Shown piece by piece: positions 34,333-44,499 of a stretch of DNA of 64,000 bases. Position numbers and translations under genes: made by a program. The notes under the pieces were generated by a model. That model saw only the letters and a program-made list of their open reading frames with translations, was not told where the DNA came from and did not search any database. Positions within the stretch are counted from its first letter, which is position 1. Every line of letters begins with the position of its first letter. The stretch lies in NCBI GenBank assembly GCA_910591455.2, contig OU342824.1, forward strand, positions 1,856,001-1,920,000, in the 5' to 3' direction. Source of the DNA: Pholis gunnellus (Eukaryota; Chordata; Actinopteri; Perciformes; Pholidae).

Positions 34333-34600
34333 TTAAAAGTTATAACGAGGAACTTCACCTCTTATTTTATGGCAGCAGGGTCTAACAATCTGCCCCATGC
34401 GCTCCATCCTTTCCTCCGCCTCCAGCAGCTGGGTGACGGTGTTGGCTCCCAGCAGGCAAAGCTCTGCTCCTGGGCGGAGAAGGAGACACTGCTGCTGGGT
34501 ACTGAGCTCCTCCCTCCAGAGCTCAGAGTACAAAAATCCACTTACGACATAAATACAACTGTCTCCCTGCTCACCTCGGAATGCCGATTCCTTCAGACTT
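34333..34600 (-). other. Unassigned open frame within c1qtnf1 intron 1
   Basis: About 90 residues are open between stops. The middle segment (RPGAELCLLGANTVTQLLEA, then ERMERMG) has amphipathic, protein-like composition. GAG|GTGAGC and AGAG|GTGAAG sequences resemble splice donors. The opposite strand is also open (34306-34674), which argues for caution. I do not recognise the family. It could be an alternative exon, a retrotransposed gene piece or chance. Confidence 0.25.
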
Positions 34601-34932
34601 TGTGTTTTTCACCGAGTCGCTCCGATTACAACGAGAATGTGACGTCATATTTACACAAGACGGATCCTCTCTAGCCATAAAGAATATAGAGTGCTACCTT
34701 TGCTCAGACTGTAAGACTCCTTAAACCCACCATTTTGGGGGTTTTCTTATGTAGCATCAAGTGACTACAACTGCACTTCACTATGCAACCCTGTGTTGTA
34801 CATTTCAAGTCAATTTCAAGTCAAATCCAGTTGACTACTGTCAGACTCTAGTTTTTGCATAAATATGTCAGTTGTGTTCATTTTCTGTCGATTGAAGTGC
34901 AAATGTATGCACCAGGCTGGATTGAAAGGTAC

Positions 34933-35072
34933 CTGGCATCTTGATGGTGGTTCTTTGTGTCCATTTGGTCCCAACTGGGATCTGGATCTTTTCTCTCATC
35001 AGAGGGGGTCCGGTAGGCGTCCACTGGACAGGCCCAGAGGAGCAGCAGGGCCATCACACAGGTTGTGGTCAT
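34933..35072 (-). CDS. c1qtnf1: c1qtnf1 exon 1: start codon and signal peptide
   Basis: The ATG at 35072-35070 opens MTTTCVMALLLLWACPVDAY, a classical secretory signal peptide with probable cleavage after DA or nearby. A short charged segment rich in D, E and K follows. The exon ends in DA plus two bases (AG) at 34933, followed by GTACCT as donor. At 140 nt it leaves phase 2, matching exon 2. Human CTRP1 also starts with a signal peptide and a variable, charged N-terminal stretch. The start was chosen because it is the only ATG giving a signal peptide. 5' UTR exons are not identified. Confidence 0.87.
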
Positions 35073-37591
35073 CTACAATACACAAGAACAGTGTTCCTTC
35101 ATACACACACACACACATATCATAGACTGATGACACTGTTCCGTTTAATCAGACGTGAGTAAAGTTTAGGTATTTTAGTTTCAACTTTTTTTAATGCTGA
35201 AATGAATACAGAATTCCCATTCATTTATGGTTTGTGGGGAAAAGCATTGCTCAATGTAAAGTGGTGGTTTAGATTATCTTTATGCAACAACAAGCTGAAA
35301 TGAGCATTACCATTTAAAACTATTTTAAAAACGCATATTTGAATTTTAACTCAAGAGACAAATCACCGGAGCAATGCCATGACACTCCCTGTCTGACTGC
35401 AGCAAACACACAGGACACAGCATATAAAGGACCATGCATCAGAGACACTGCACACACAGATGATCACAAGGGTTAAAGTGTGAGGACACACACCCAATCC
35501 CCGACTGCAATAACATGCCTGGTCAAAAAAAAGACAGATTTACAAATACTTTGGGGGGGGGGGGGGGGTGCTAACAATTGGGGAGATATGTACTTTTGAT
35601 ATTTTAATACATTTTATCGCAAATAGTGCTGTACTTTTTGGTCTGTAACAAAGAGCGTGTAAAATATTATTTCATGGTGGTACTGATACTTTTACAGAAG
35701 TTCGAGAATAGAGAAGCTTTACCACTTCTCTCTTTGTTCTCGTAAAAATGAAATGACTTGAAAGTTCAAAGAGTTTTTCGTCATGTGGTCCACCCACGCA
35801 TGAATGTGGACAGTCAGGTCTGTGTGTATAAAGCAGAGATTAGAAACAGAGGTCACTTGAGGGAAAACATGAGATTCATTGAGGATTAAAGTTTCTACCA
35901 TGAAGCCACAAGTCTTTGAACTTTACCTCTTAGGACATTTTCGACACACATATCATCTGTGATGTGTGGGTAAGATAACAGAAGAATCCATGAAAGGTCA
36001 AACATTGTGGACTTTTAAGACAGCATGCCTGCCCAATGTTCAACCAACCCTAACCCACAGCAGTCTACTTTTATTCCACTCATTGGATCAGCATGCTTCA
36101 GCCAGTAGGCCATCTTAGCCCTCGTGACCAACCTGTATGGAGTCTAGTGCAACAAACAAATGACAGAAGCAGTCATCCCACACATTTTCAACCACCCATG
36201 CGTTTGCAGTTCTTCCTACTTTACCACATCGTTTCTAGTTCCAGTAGGAGCTGGCTCAAATTGTGGTGGCTAATTACCAATGTCTGATAAGAAAGTGTTC
36301 GCTGGACCTGAGGATAAAAGCCTACTTACTCAAGACATGTGGGTTGGGGCTCAACCAAACATGTTGGGTTCACTTCTCTGCCTCTGAAGGAGAGCAGCAG
36401 TGCAGGGATAGTATCTCAGACTGCTTTTCGATCTAGACTCTCTGTCTTTCAGCACGAAAGCTGCAGAAGAAGGCTGAATGAGCATCACAGAGAACATAAC
36501 TGTCAGCTCAAGTCTCTGTGTCGTAACTTCAAGAACTTCAAATTATTTGCAACCAGATGTTAGAAATAATGACCACCAATCAATGTAATTCTTTAGCAAC
36601 ACTTAGCATAGCGGTTGCAAAGCAACAAAGTGGAAAGCATGCAAAGATTGGGGTGATTATTATAAAATGGGATCTGAGTAATAAATCAGATATGAGCACT
36701 AATGCTTGCATTGTGAACGTAGCCATTGTTTCTCTCCCCAGCATCCTTCTGTTCTTTTGTGGATTCATTAAATGACAGCTTAGCATACTCCTGACCGTTC
36801 TCATCCAGGCTGATGATCAGATCTAAAAACAGCTGTAATGCAGTCACAGCTGTGTGTTTGTAGAGCATTTTACAACGGGTACGAACTTGGTTCAGCCAAC
36901 CATAATTAAGGACTGGAACTTTTCCTTTTATGAGATAAAAAAAAAACATATCTGTGGGTCCAGAAAATCAGTCTCCTATTCATTATCTGTGGAACAGCTC
37001 CAGACTTTATACTTGATGATACCACCAGTTACTTCTCTGGTCACAAATATTGATTGAACTTTCCTAAGACATGGAAATAACATATTAGCCGGTGTTCCCT
37101 TTAAGAAGATACCCTAACCTTGATCTTGATCTAAATGCTCTGGTGAGTATCACTAAATGAATGGCCATCACTAACTTAGTTGGAAAGGACTCCTTAAATG
37201 GCTGTCTACACTGTTTGGTTCCAAACACTATCAGACCTAGGAAACTTGCAACTTCCCTCCACATCTAATAAATCAACCTTTTGGACCTTTATGCAAGTAT
37301 GTTAGAAATGACCTGCTTTCCTTATAAAATGCAAAAATTGTTGTGGCTATCCCCTCAACTAATAGATGTGTAACAATTCTCTAAATTGACAGTTTGGTTC
37401 AGATCTCCAATTTTGAGCCATGGTTCGGTTCATAGCTCGTAACGTAATGAGAACTCAACAGAACTCAACTCTCTGTTCCGCTACCTCCTGATTTACCAAA
37501 AGAATTCTGTTACTCTTAAAGTGCTTCCTCCATTCTTTACTCACCTCCTTTTAGGAATCCATGTCTAAAAACAGAAATACATTTTAAAGTC
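35073..37591. other. Intergenic stretch upstream of c1qtnf1
   Basis: Includes a 16-base G run (35553-35568). Small overlapping ORFs at 36557-36949 lie on both strands. A decayed transposon-like TGTGTAACAATTCT lies near 37369. No gene is supported; regulatory sequence for c1qtnf1 should lie here, but no TATA box is convincing. Confidence 0.5.
35553..35568 (+). repeat. Poly-G run of 16
   Basis: Sixteen consecutive G residues about 0.5 kb upstream of the c1qtnf1 start codon. It could form a G-quadruplex on the plus strand. Confidence 0.9.
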
Positions 37592-37865
37592 ATGGCCATT
37601 AATTACCATAACACACAATTAACAATTGATGGAAATCAGCTGGACCACCGCGCACTACTGGCGGCTGAGCTTGGGACAAACGATGGCTCATGGCCAGTTG
37701 ACGCTCTTACAGTGAGTTTAATTTACTGCGCGATTTTACAATATATTCGTCCTGCGGCACGGACGTGCCCGTACAGGAGCGAATCATCAGCGGACAGCGG
37801 ACCATTCATCGGCCACCCCGTCCCGGAGGATAACAGGTCTCCTTTTCATGCTGCTCCTGCTCTCC

Positions 37866-37892
37866 GGTGATGTACAGCTAAATCCTGGACCA
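37866..37892 (+). other. 2A-like motif in the LINE leader
   Basis: The codons read GDVQLNPGP after a leucine-rich LLLLS stretch. Canonical 2A and 2A-like ribosome-skipping peptides end D(V/I)ExNPGP, so here Q replaces E. Such motifs are described at the N-terminus of some APE-type non-LTR retrotransposon proteins. The frame around this copy is broken. Confidence 0.7.
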
Positions 37893-38013
37893 GTGACTCC
37901 AGGAACGCCGCAGAACTTCGGCGCTGATTTATGCCCGAGTGTGGCCGGGACAATATGTCAACGTGTGGTTTTCAAAGCGGACAATTGGTTAGAATGTGTC
38001 GGGTTAAAAGTAA

Positions 38014-38744
38014 TGTCATGGAAATAAATATATGCAGACAAGCACGCAATCACACACGTATATAAGCATATAAACAGGCATTTATTGTATAATGTGGGAA
38101 ACACTGAGTAGAAGGTTTGAAATTACGTCAGGGCAAGTAAGAGCCTCTAAGTTTGAAAGATAGCTTATTAAGTGGCACAGAAAGGAGGAAATGTCTGACA
38201 CACACACACACACACACATACATTTGCTGTCAGCATACAGCCCTTGTGATCAACATACATTGGCTGTCAGCATACAGCCCTTGTGATCAACGTGTGATTA
38301 GGGCAAAGGCCATCACATATCACACTAGAAACAGGAACACATTGTCTAGTAATCACAGCAGAACAGTGCCCTTGCCGAAATTGCATCTACGCACTCGACA
38401 ACATGCACACACACTGACAGATGACAACAATCAATGGACGTGAGCCAGTGTGGGCGGGACAATGCTCAGTGCTCCAACCAGGCCGCTGCTCTAAACCCAG
38501 CTCCGCCTGCACCTATGATTTTGACCTATGAGGCTCCACTAAGGAGAACCTTAAATACGTCAGCGCACTCTGTTACAAGCGCCTTTTTACGAATATCTCA
38601 ACTATATGTTGGGTGTTGGTTGTTAGGTCCATGCACGTATAACTGCCGGAATATAATACTCCGTTTGAGCTTGAAATAAAGCATTTGATTAACTAAACTA
38701 CAAATTGACTTTCTCCGTTGTCTCTACGAGGTTTTTTCACAACA
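38014..38744 (+). mobile_element. Solo LTR (ERV-like), 731 bp, TSD GTAA
   Basis: Starts TGTCATGGAAATA and ends TTTTCACAACA, flanked by GTAA at 38010-38013 and 38745-38748. A (CA)n tract (38199-38218) and a short tandem repeat around TGCTGTCAGCATACAGCCC lie in the U3-like part. An AATAAA near 38676 precedes the end. It sits inside the LINE endonuclease region, so it is younger than the LINE. Its layout resembles the LTR at 10336. Confidence 0.85.
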
Positions 38745-38834
38745 GTAATCTTGTCCCAGAAAATGTCTTTTAACATTTTAGGTATCTATAGGCCCCCTTC
38801 TGCAGATGACACTTTCTATGATCAACTCACATAA

Positions 38835-40384
38835 CCCAGTGAGCACTAACCCGGATTTCAACGTTGATATTTGGTTTAAATCGCGTTGAAATCGGGTCTG
38901 AACGTCTTAGACCTATTTTCACCGTCATTTCACCCGCTAAATTACGGTTACAATATCAACGTGTCACGAAACACCAATTTCTTTTAAAATATTGATGGTT
39001 TGTTCAGTTGTAGGTTGAAAGAGATGCGATTTTGGTTACTTTAAACATATTACTCCAAAATGATATTACGCTGGCCGTTGATATGTGGTCTACAGGAAGA
39101 CGTGATTTCAACGCATTTAATGTTTCATATAAAACGTCATAAATATGGAACTATAGACTCTGTGCTGTCAACCAGAAGCTCCCAGGACATCGTAATGAGA
39201 GCAGAGCACATTATGTCTGTATGTTCACGTAAAATACGAGTCTATGTTTTCGGCTGCAGCACGCATGCGCACGGACTCTGTTTATTTTTGTTGGAGACAC
39301 GCCACGTTTTGAGCAGCTCTTACTGAGTTGATGAGTGAAGTGAACGAGCTGACGGAATAAACAATGCGTCACGCTAACGACATACTCTGTAAGTACTTTA
39401 ACTACTTTATTCCAATACTGTAAACCTAAATATCATTACAATACCAAAAATAAGTTATGCTGACCATGCGGGCGAGTGCTAGCTAGCGTTAGCATATTAG
39501 AGAGTAGCGTTAGCATGTTAGCATTAGCGTTAGCAACATGTGTTAGTAAACGTTGAAGACTCTTTGTGGACTGTTGCTGTAGCCCAGCGTTATACAATTA
39601 TTATTTAGGACATTTTACATGTAAAATACACGGCGGACAGCGAGTGGGGCTGTACACAGTTTAGATGAGGAGGACGTGAGTAAAACAAAGCAATGTCACA
39701 ACTGGTCTAAAAGTCAATATGTTTTTCTAATACTTGTTTAATTCACAGATGTTCAAGTTGAAAATATGGCAGACCTTTTGAAACCGGCTCCTGTGCGGCT
39801 TTGACAACGACATTTAAATCAGGAAAAGGAGATGATGGTTGTATATATAAAGAACGTTATTTATATTGTGCATTATATTGTGTGTATTTATAGGGGGCTC
39901 TTGGGTGCAAGAAGTTAATAAATACAAATGAACGGTTGCCTGTCTCACTTGGTCTTTTGTCCTGTAAGTAAACTGATGTGTTACTATGTTTAAGTATTTA
40001 GTTGCTACATATTGATCTGAGAGCATTACGACGTGAAATGTTAAAACTGGTTCAAAAGTGAAAGTTTATTCGCCGACTATTTATAGTCGTTGTTTAAACG
40101 TTCAGGTTTAGACCAGATTTCAACGGGATTTGCAATACTGGCTTTCAACTGATGAATGTGGATGTGGTTTCTTAGTACGCCTCTAAAATGAGGATATACT
40201 ATTAGCACAATGTAGAGGACGAAAAATTGTAGTATTGCAAATCCCATTGAAATCTGGTCTAAGCGTGAACGTTCAATCACCGTCTATGAATAGTCGGCGA
40301 AAAAACTTTCACTTTTGAACCAATTCTGAACGTCTTTTCAACGGTGGGCGTAGACGTCTTTTAAATGGAAAAATGCTCACTGGG
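38835..40384. mobile_element. Non-autonomous DNA element with CCCAGTGAGCA termini and long hairpin
   Basis: Begins CCCAGTGAGCA and ends TGCTCACTGGG. It splits the LINE between YDQLT-like and VLKECNL-like codons. Near the right end, about 40049-40139 and 40232-40320 are inverted copies with a roughly 90-bp loop and would fold into a strong stem. Both ends carry GAACGTCTT motifs. No transposase is seen, and a target duplication is not clear, so the superfamily is left open. Confidence 0.75.
40049..40320. repeat. ~90-bp inverted repeat (stem-loop)
   Basis: The left arm starts TTCAAAAGTGAAAGTTT and includes CGCCGACTATT. The right arm ends with AATAGTCGGCG and AACTTTCACTTTTGAA. The arms differ by a few substitutions and small gaps. 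Confidence 0.85.
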
Positions 40385-40441
40385 AAGTCTTGAAAGAGTG
40401 CAATCTCAACAAAGAATTAATTCTCATGGGCGTGTTTTAAT

Positions 40442-41265
40442 GTGAACTGGGGGGATAAATCAAAGAGGAAAAAACTCAAATTGATCACTGAGAAATTTCA
40501 TCTAGAACAATTAGAAAAAGGCCCAACAAGGATTGCCAAATGCTCCAGTACTCAAATTGACCTGATATTTACTAACAAACCAGAAAGAACAACCAAAAGT
40601 TATAATTTAATCACTGGCTTATTGGATCATAACCTAACCTTATTTGCGAGAAAACTGACAAAAAATAGATTTAGGAACATGGTGACTAAGTCAAAGATCC
40701 TACAGTGCATACCTAAAGCTAAGCAGGAAGAATTTGCCAGTGAAATGAACAGCTTGAACTGGGACGATGTACTATCTTCTGACGAATTGTGTTATGGCTA
40801 TAACACCTTTACTCATAGAATCAACTCTGTGAGGGAAATATTTAATGTGGGGGTCCTGATGAAATCTAAATCTAAAAATAATTTACCCTGGTTCAATGAA
40901 AATCTGTGGAAGCTGATGAAGACTAGAGATGCTGCACTAAGAAAGTCAATTACAACTACAAGAGACACTGACATGCTGATATATAAAGGTCTAAGGAACA
41001 AAGTCACCCAGGAGCTAAGATTGGCTAAATCTCGCTTTTATCTCAATATATTGAATGAGGCAAAAGGCAACAGCAAATTGATCTGGAAAAATATCGACAA
41101 TCTCACAAGGAGAGACCCAAGATTTTTAGGAGATAAACTCAAAGTACAAGGTGAATTAATTGATGATCATCTTGCGGTTGCTTCTGTCTTTAATAATTTT
41201 TTGTCTGTATATGAGCTAGGAAAAAAGTCTACAAAAAGGAAATTGGACATCGTTCCTACGGATGC
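40442..41265 (+). pseudogene. LINE ORF2 fragment: end of endonuclease and linker
   Basis: About 275 residues lead from the FNVNWGDKS-like position of the endonuclease. They pass STQIDLIFTN, LLDHNLTLFARK (an SDHxxV-type motif in decayed form), LPWFNENLWKLMKTRDAALR and FYLNILNEAKGNSKLIWKNI. These are standard landmarks of CR1/L2/Rex1 proteins. A frameshift lies just upstream at about 40430-40442. It continues, after the LTR insertion, in the frame starting near 41954. Confidence 0.78.
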
Positions 41266-41271
41266 TACAGG

Positions 41272-41952
41272 TGTGGAGAATTGCAGTATTAAAAAGTATT
41301 AGTAGTAGAATTAATAGCACCCCTAGTGGTGAATAAAAGTGTCACAAGAATAAAAGGTCACAGTGTATTAAAGGGTATTATATGTTTACAGTAAATTTAC
41401 CTATAGAAGTGTTAAACCATAAAAGTATAATCATTGAATGTAATAAACCAAAAAGTATAGCCACTGTATGTATAAAACACTGTAAAGAGTAGTCATGAGG
41501 GAGAGAGAGGGATTTGAGTGAGGCTTTTCAGAAGATGATCGTATGAGGTGATAAGCAGAGAATCGACAGCACCTCAGGAAGTGGTCAGCAGGAAGGATGA
41601 AACCAGGAGGGGCTAAAGGATTTCGGCCAATCACTGAAGCGGACAAGACATTTTCAAACCATAAGATACTGTATTTTCAGGTCAAAGATCAGATCACTTG
41701 GGACCTTCGGACAGATAACTAGCCTTTGCTGGACTGTGTGGGGGAATTTCATTTGATCTCTGTTTCATGAAACATATTTCTATCGATAGTGTAACGCAGT
41801 TTGCAACGGTTTTAGTTTCTGTTAATTATTAAATACTTTTCGATCATAACTTGAGCCAGCTGAGTTTTTTGGCACGGCTGGGAGACGTGCGGCCTTCCAC
41901 GGTACAAAGAGGTTCTTTACCTCGACACAGGCCAGGTTTTCGAGGTGTTACA
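41272..41952 (+). mobile_element. Solo LTR related to the 14239 element
   Basis: Begins TGTGGAGAATTGC and ends GAGGTGTTACA. A TATAAAAC lies near 41471 and an ATTAAATAC near 41829. Its GCGGCCTTCCAC block and ATTAAATA signal match the 5.35-kb element's LTR read on the minus strand. It interrupts the LINE frame, with LINE codons resuming at 41954. TACAG occurs at both edges, but the TG...CA boundaries leave no exact duplication, so the ends are provisional. Confidence 0.65.
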
Positions 41953-41953
41953 G

Positions 41954-42598
41954 ACTAACGAGTTACAAGTGAACAAAATCATCAGCTCCTTAAAAAACTC
42001 CAAATGCAGAGACGCTTTTCAATTTGATAGCATGTTTGTGAAATCTCATAATGATATTTTAACTCCCCCCATTGCTCATTTAATTAACTTGTCTTTTAAA
42101 CACAGCTCGTTCCCTGATGACTGGAAATGTGCCGTTGTCACACTTATTTTTAAATCTGGAGACCGCCTTGAAGCCAGTAACTATAGAGCGATAAGTATAC
42201 TGCCAGTACTGTCAAAGATTGCAGAGAAGGTTGTCATTGAACAACTTACAACTTTTCTTAACACAAGCACTTGTGGTCTACATCGTATGCAGTTTGGCTT
42301 TAGAACAAATCATTCCACCGAAACGGCTACCTTGCACTTAATAGAGCAAATGAAATCAATGCTCGATAAAGGAGGAGTAGTTGGTGCTGTATTTTTAGAT
42401 CTACGCAAAGCTTTTGATACAGTCAATCACAACGCGTTAATATCGAAACTCTCTACATACACTCGCTCAGTAACTTCCATTAGATCAGCAAGAATATCCT
42501 CTACACGAGATTGTAAAATACCATTTCGCCACACTACTTTTGGACAACCAGCCTTCTTTGTTAAAGCAGCACATCAGTGGAACCTGCTGAAGGTGTGA
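41954..42598 (+). pseudogene. LINE reverse-transcriptase fragment lacking the palm
   Basis: Carries LKNSKCRDAFQFDSMFVKSH, SFPDDWKCAVVTLIFKSGDR, the ASNYRAISILPVLSKI motif, MQFGFRTNHSTETA and VFLDLRKAFDTVNH. These are RT motifs 0 to A. After LISKLSTY it jumps to the C-terminal FVKAAHQWNLL region, so the YxDD-type catalytic site is deleted. A stop at 42596 is followed by a broken 3' tail. Confidence 0.8.
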
Positions 42599-43365
42599 GG
42601 AGCTGCAGCTCTATCAGCACTTTTAAATCCAACTTAAAAAGTCTTTCAAAAGCTGCACAACACTGACCTCAATTCTTGTGGTCTTTCTGACTTGATTTTA
42701 TTGACAAACATTCATTTTTGATGTGCTATTTGTGTGTAGCGTTGTATTGGGTGTCTTGTATGTTCTTTATGGTATATCTTTGTATTATGTCTTTTCCTTT
42801 TATTGAGTTATTGTCTTGTCCTTGTTTGACCTGCCAAGGGACTGCAGATGCAAATTAGCTTAAGCTACAATCTGGTACAGTGCATCGAATGGTGACATTT
42901 ATGTTTTAACTGTACATGGTCCCTTTTAAATAAATACATTTAAAAAAATAAGATAAAAAAAGCTTTTCTTGTTTTTGCACGCGCCAGGTTAGCCATGCCG
43001 AGCTAAGCCCTGATGACAAGCGGTTCCATTACAGCCTCACAGCAGGGGATGTCTACGCTGAACTGCTGTGATCCTGCTTGGTGGTACGGCTGACCACGGC
43101 CAACCTGTGATGTTCTTCTCCCTGTGTGCACAGTTAGGGTTGTGTTTGTATACGATATGGTGGCGCCAGAGATAAGTCAGAAGATCATCAAAGTCATTAG
43201 TATACTCAATTGTCTGCCAACTGAGTAAATGCTAGGTAAAAACGTATGGCTCTGTTGGCACAAGATAAAATGTCAGGAGCATTGTGTCACTCGAGATTAA
43301 GTCAAAGAATGCACCTCACTGGAGACATGCCATGTGCCAGCCTGTTCCAAGACCTCCACCATCAT

Positions 43366-43690
43366 TCAACTCAATTTATTTTATGTAGCCCAAAATCACA
43401 AATTTGCCTCAGAGGGCTTTAGAATCTGTACACATGTGACATCCTCTGACCCAGGACCCTCACATCAGAACAGGATCAACTCCCCAAAAAACCCTTTAAC
43501 AGGGAGAGAAGAGGGAGAGACCTCAGGGAGAGCAACAGAGGAGGGATCCCTCTATCAGGATGGACAGAAGTGCAATAGATGTCATGTGTACAGAATGAAC
43601 AACATAACAGAGTTACAACACATTCAATGCATATGACAGAACCACGACAGGAGGCCAGACCAGGGTCCAGGTATAACCAGGATCCACTGG
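43366..43690 (+). repeat. Fish interspersed repeat 'AGCCCAAAATCACAAATTT', long copy
   Basis: Opens with TCAACTCAATTTATTTTATG and GTAGCCCAAAATCACAAATT, then GCCTCAGAGGGCTTTA. A shorter copy is at 54283-54385. It is a very common teleost repeat of uncertain class. The ORFs inside are not genes. Confidence 0.75.
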
Positions 43691-43867
43691 AACCTGCGAG
43701 GTGAGAAAGCACAGAGACGCCGGTGAAGAAGCAAAGTCAGTAATGTGCGTTAATAATGTCGGTAATAAAAATAGTATTGTGAGTAATAATAAAAATGATA
43801 TTAGATAGATTAGATATCATCCCATCGCTAAAGAATCCAGAACCACAGGTCGCCCCTGACCTCTGAG

Positions 43868-44495
43868 ATAATGAAATGATTTGAGCACATTGTGCTGTCC
43901 TACCTCAAAACCATCATCGACCTCCTCTTGGACCCCCTGCAGTTCGCCTACAGAGCCAACATGGCCCTCCACTTCATCCTCCAGCACCTGGACTCTTCAG
44001 GAACCTACGCTAGGATACTGTTGGTAATTTAGCTCCACCTTTATCACCATCATCCCAGCTATGCTGCAGGACAAGCTCTCCCTACTGCAGTGCCAGGTGT
44101 GAGTGTACCTGTCTCAATGCAGGTGGATCACAGACGGTCTGACAGGAGGCAGCACACACAGCTGGGGAATCACATCTCAGACTCATTGACCATCAGCACC
44201 AGTCCCCCTCAAGGCTGCATCCTTTCCCCTCTACTCTTATACCTGTACACAAAGAGCTGCACCTCCAATTATCAGTCTGTTAATCCCTGAGTTTGATGAT
44301 GACACCACATGTCTACCAGATGATCAATCTCCCAAGCTTCTGAAGACAGTGGAGATCATTGGGAATTTCAGAAGGAGCCCAGCTCTTCCCACCCTCAACA
44401 CCTTATGCGACTCCCCTGTATACACTTCCTGAGCACCATCATCACCCAGGACCTCATGAGGGCACAGCAGAGGATGGTCTTCCTGCAATAGCTGC
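43868..44495 (+). pseudogene. Rex1-like LINE RT fragment, heavily decayed
   Basis: Conceptual reading in shifting frames gives LLDPLQFAYRAN, LHFILQHLDSSGTYARIL, a CRWITDGLTGG segment, CILSPLLLYLY and a FDDDTT remnant of the RT active site. These occur in the order of a fish Rex1-type RT. Many stops and frameshifts are present. Confidence 0.7.
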
Positions 44496-44499
44496 AACA

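Larger units (their letters stand above)
33303..34932 (-). other. c1qtnf1 intron 1
   Basis: 1.63 kb, GT at 34932-34931 and AG at 33304-33303. It includes a Rex1-like LINE fragment on the opposite strand and an unexplained minus-strand frame near 34333-34600. Confidence 0.75.
37592..42960 (+). mobile_element. CR1/L2-type LINE broken by three insertions
   Basis: Pieces of one non-LTR retrotransposon appear in order. First come a 2A-like leader (37866-37892) and an endonuclease part around 38775-38830 (YRPPSADDTFYDQL). The endonuclease-RT linker follows (40442-41265), then RT motifs (41954-42450) and a C-terminal segment with a 3' tail (42450-42960). Intervening segments are a solo LTR, a hairpin DNA element and another solo LTR. 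The RT palm with the catalytic aspartates is deleted after AFDTVNHNALISKLS. The copy is therefore inactive. Confidence 0.82.

Noticed and set aside
36557..36949. Overlapping minus-strand ORFs as a small gene
   Set aside because: Some residues look protein-like, but frames overlap, no family is recognised and no splice pattern is apparent.
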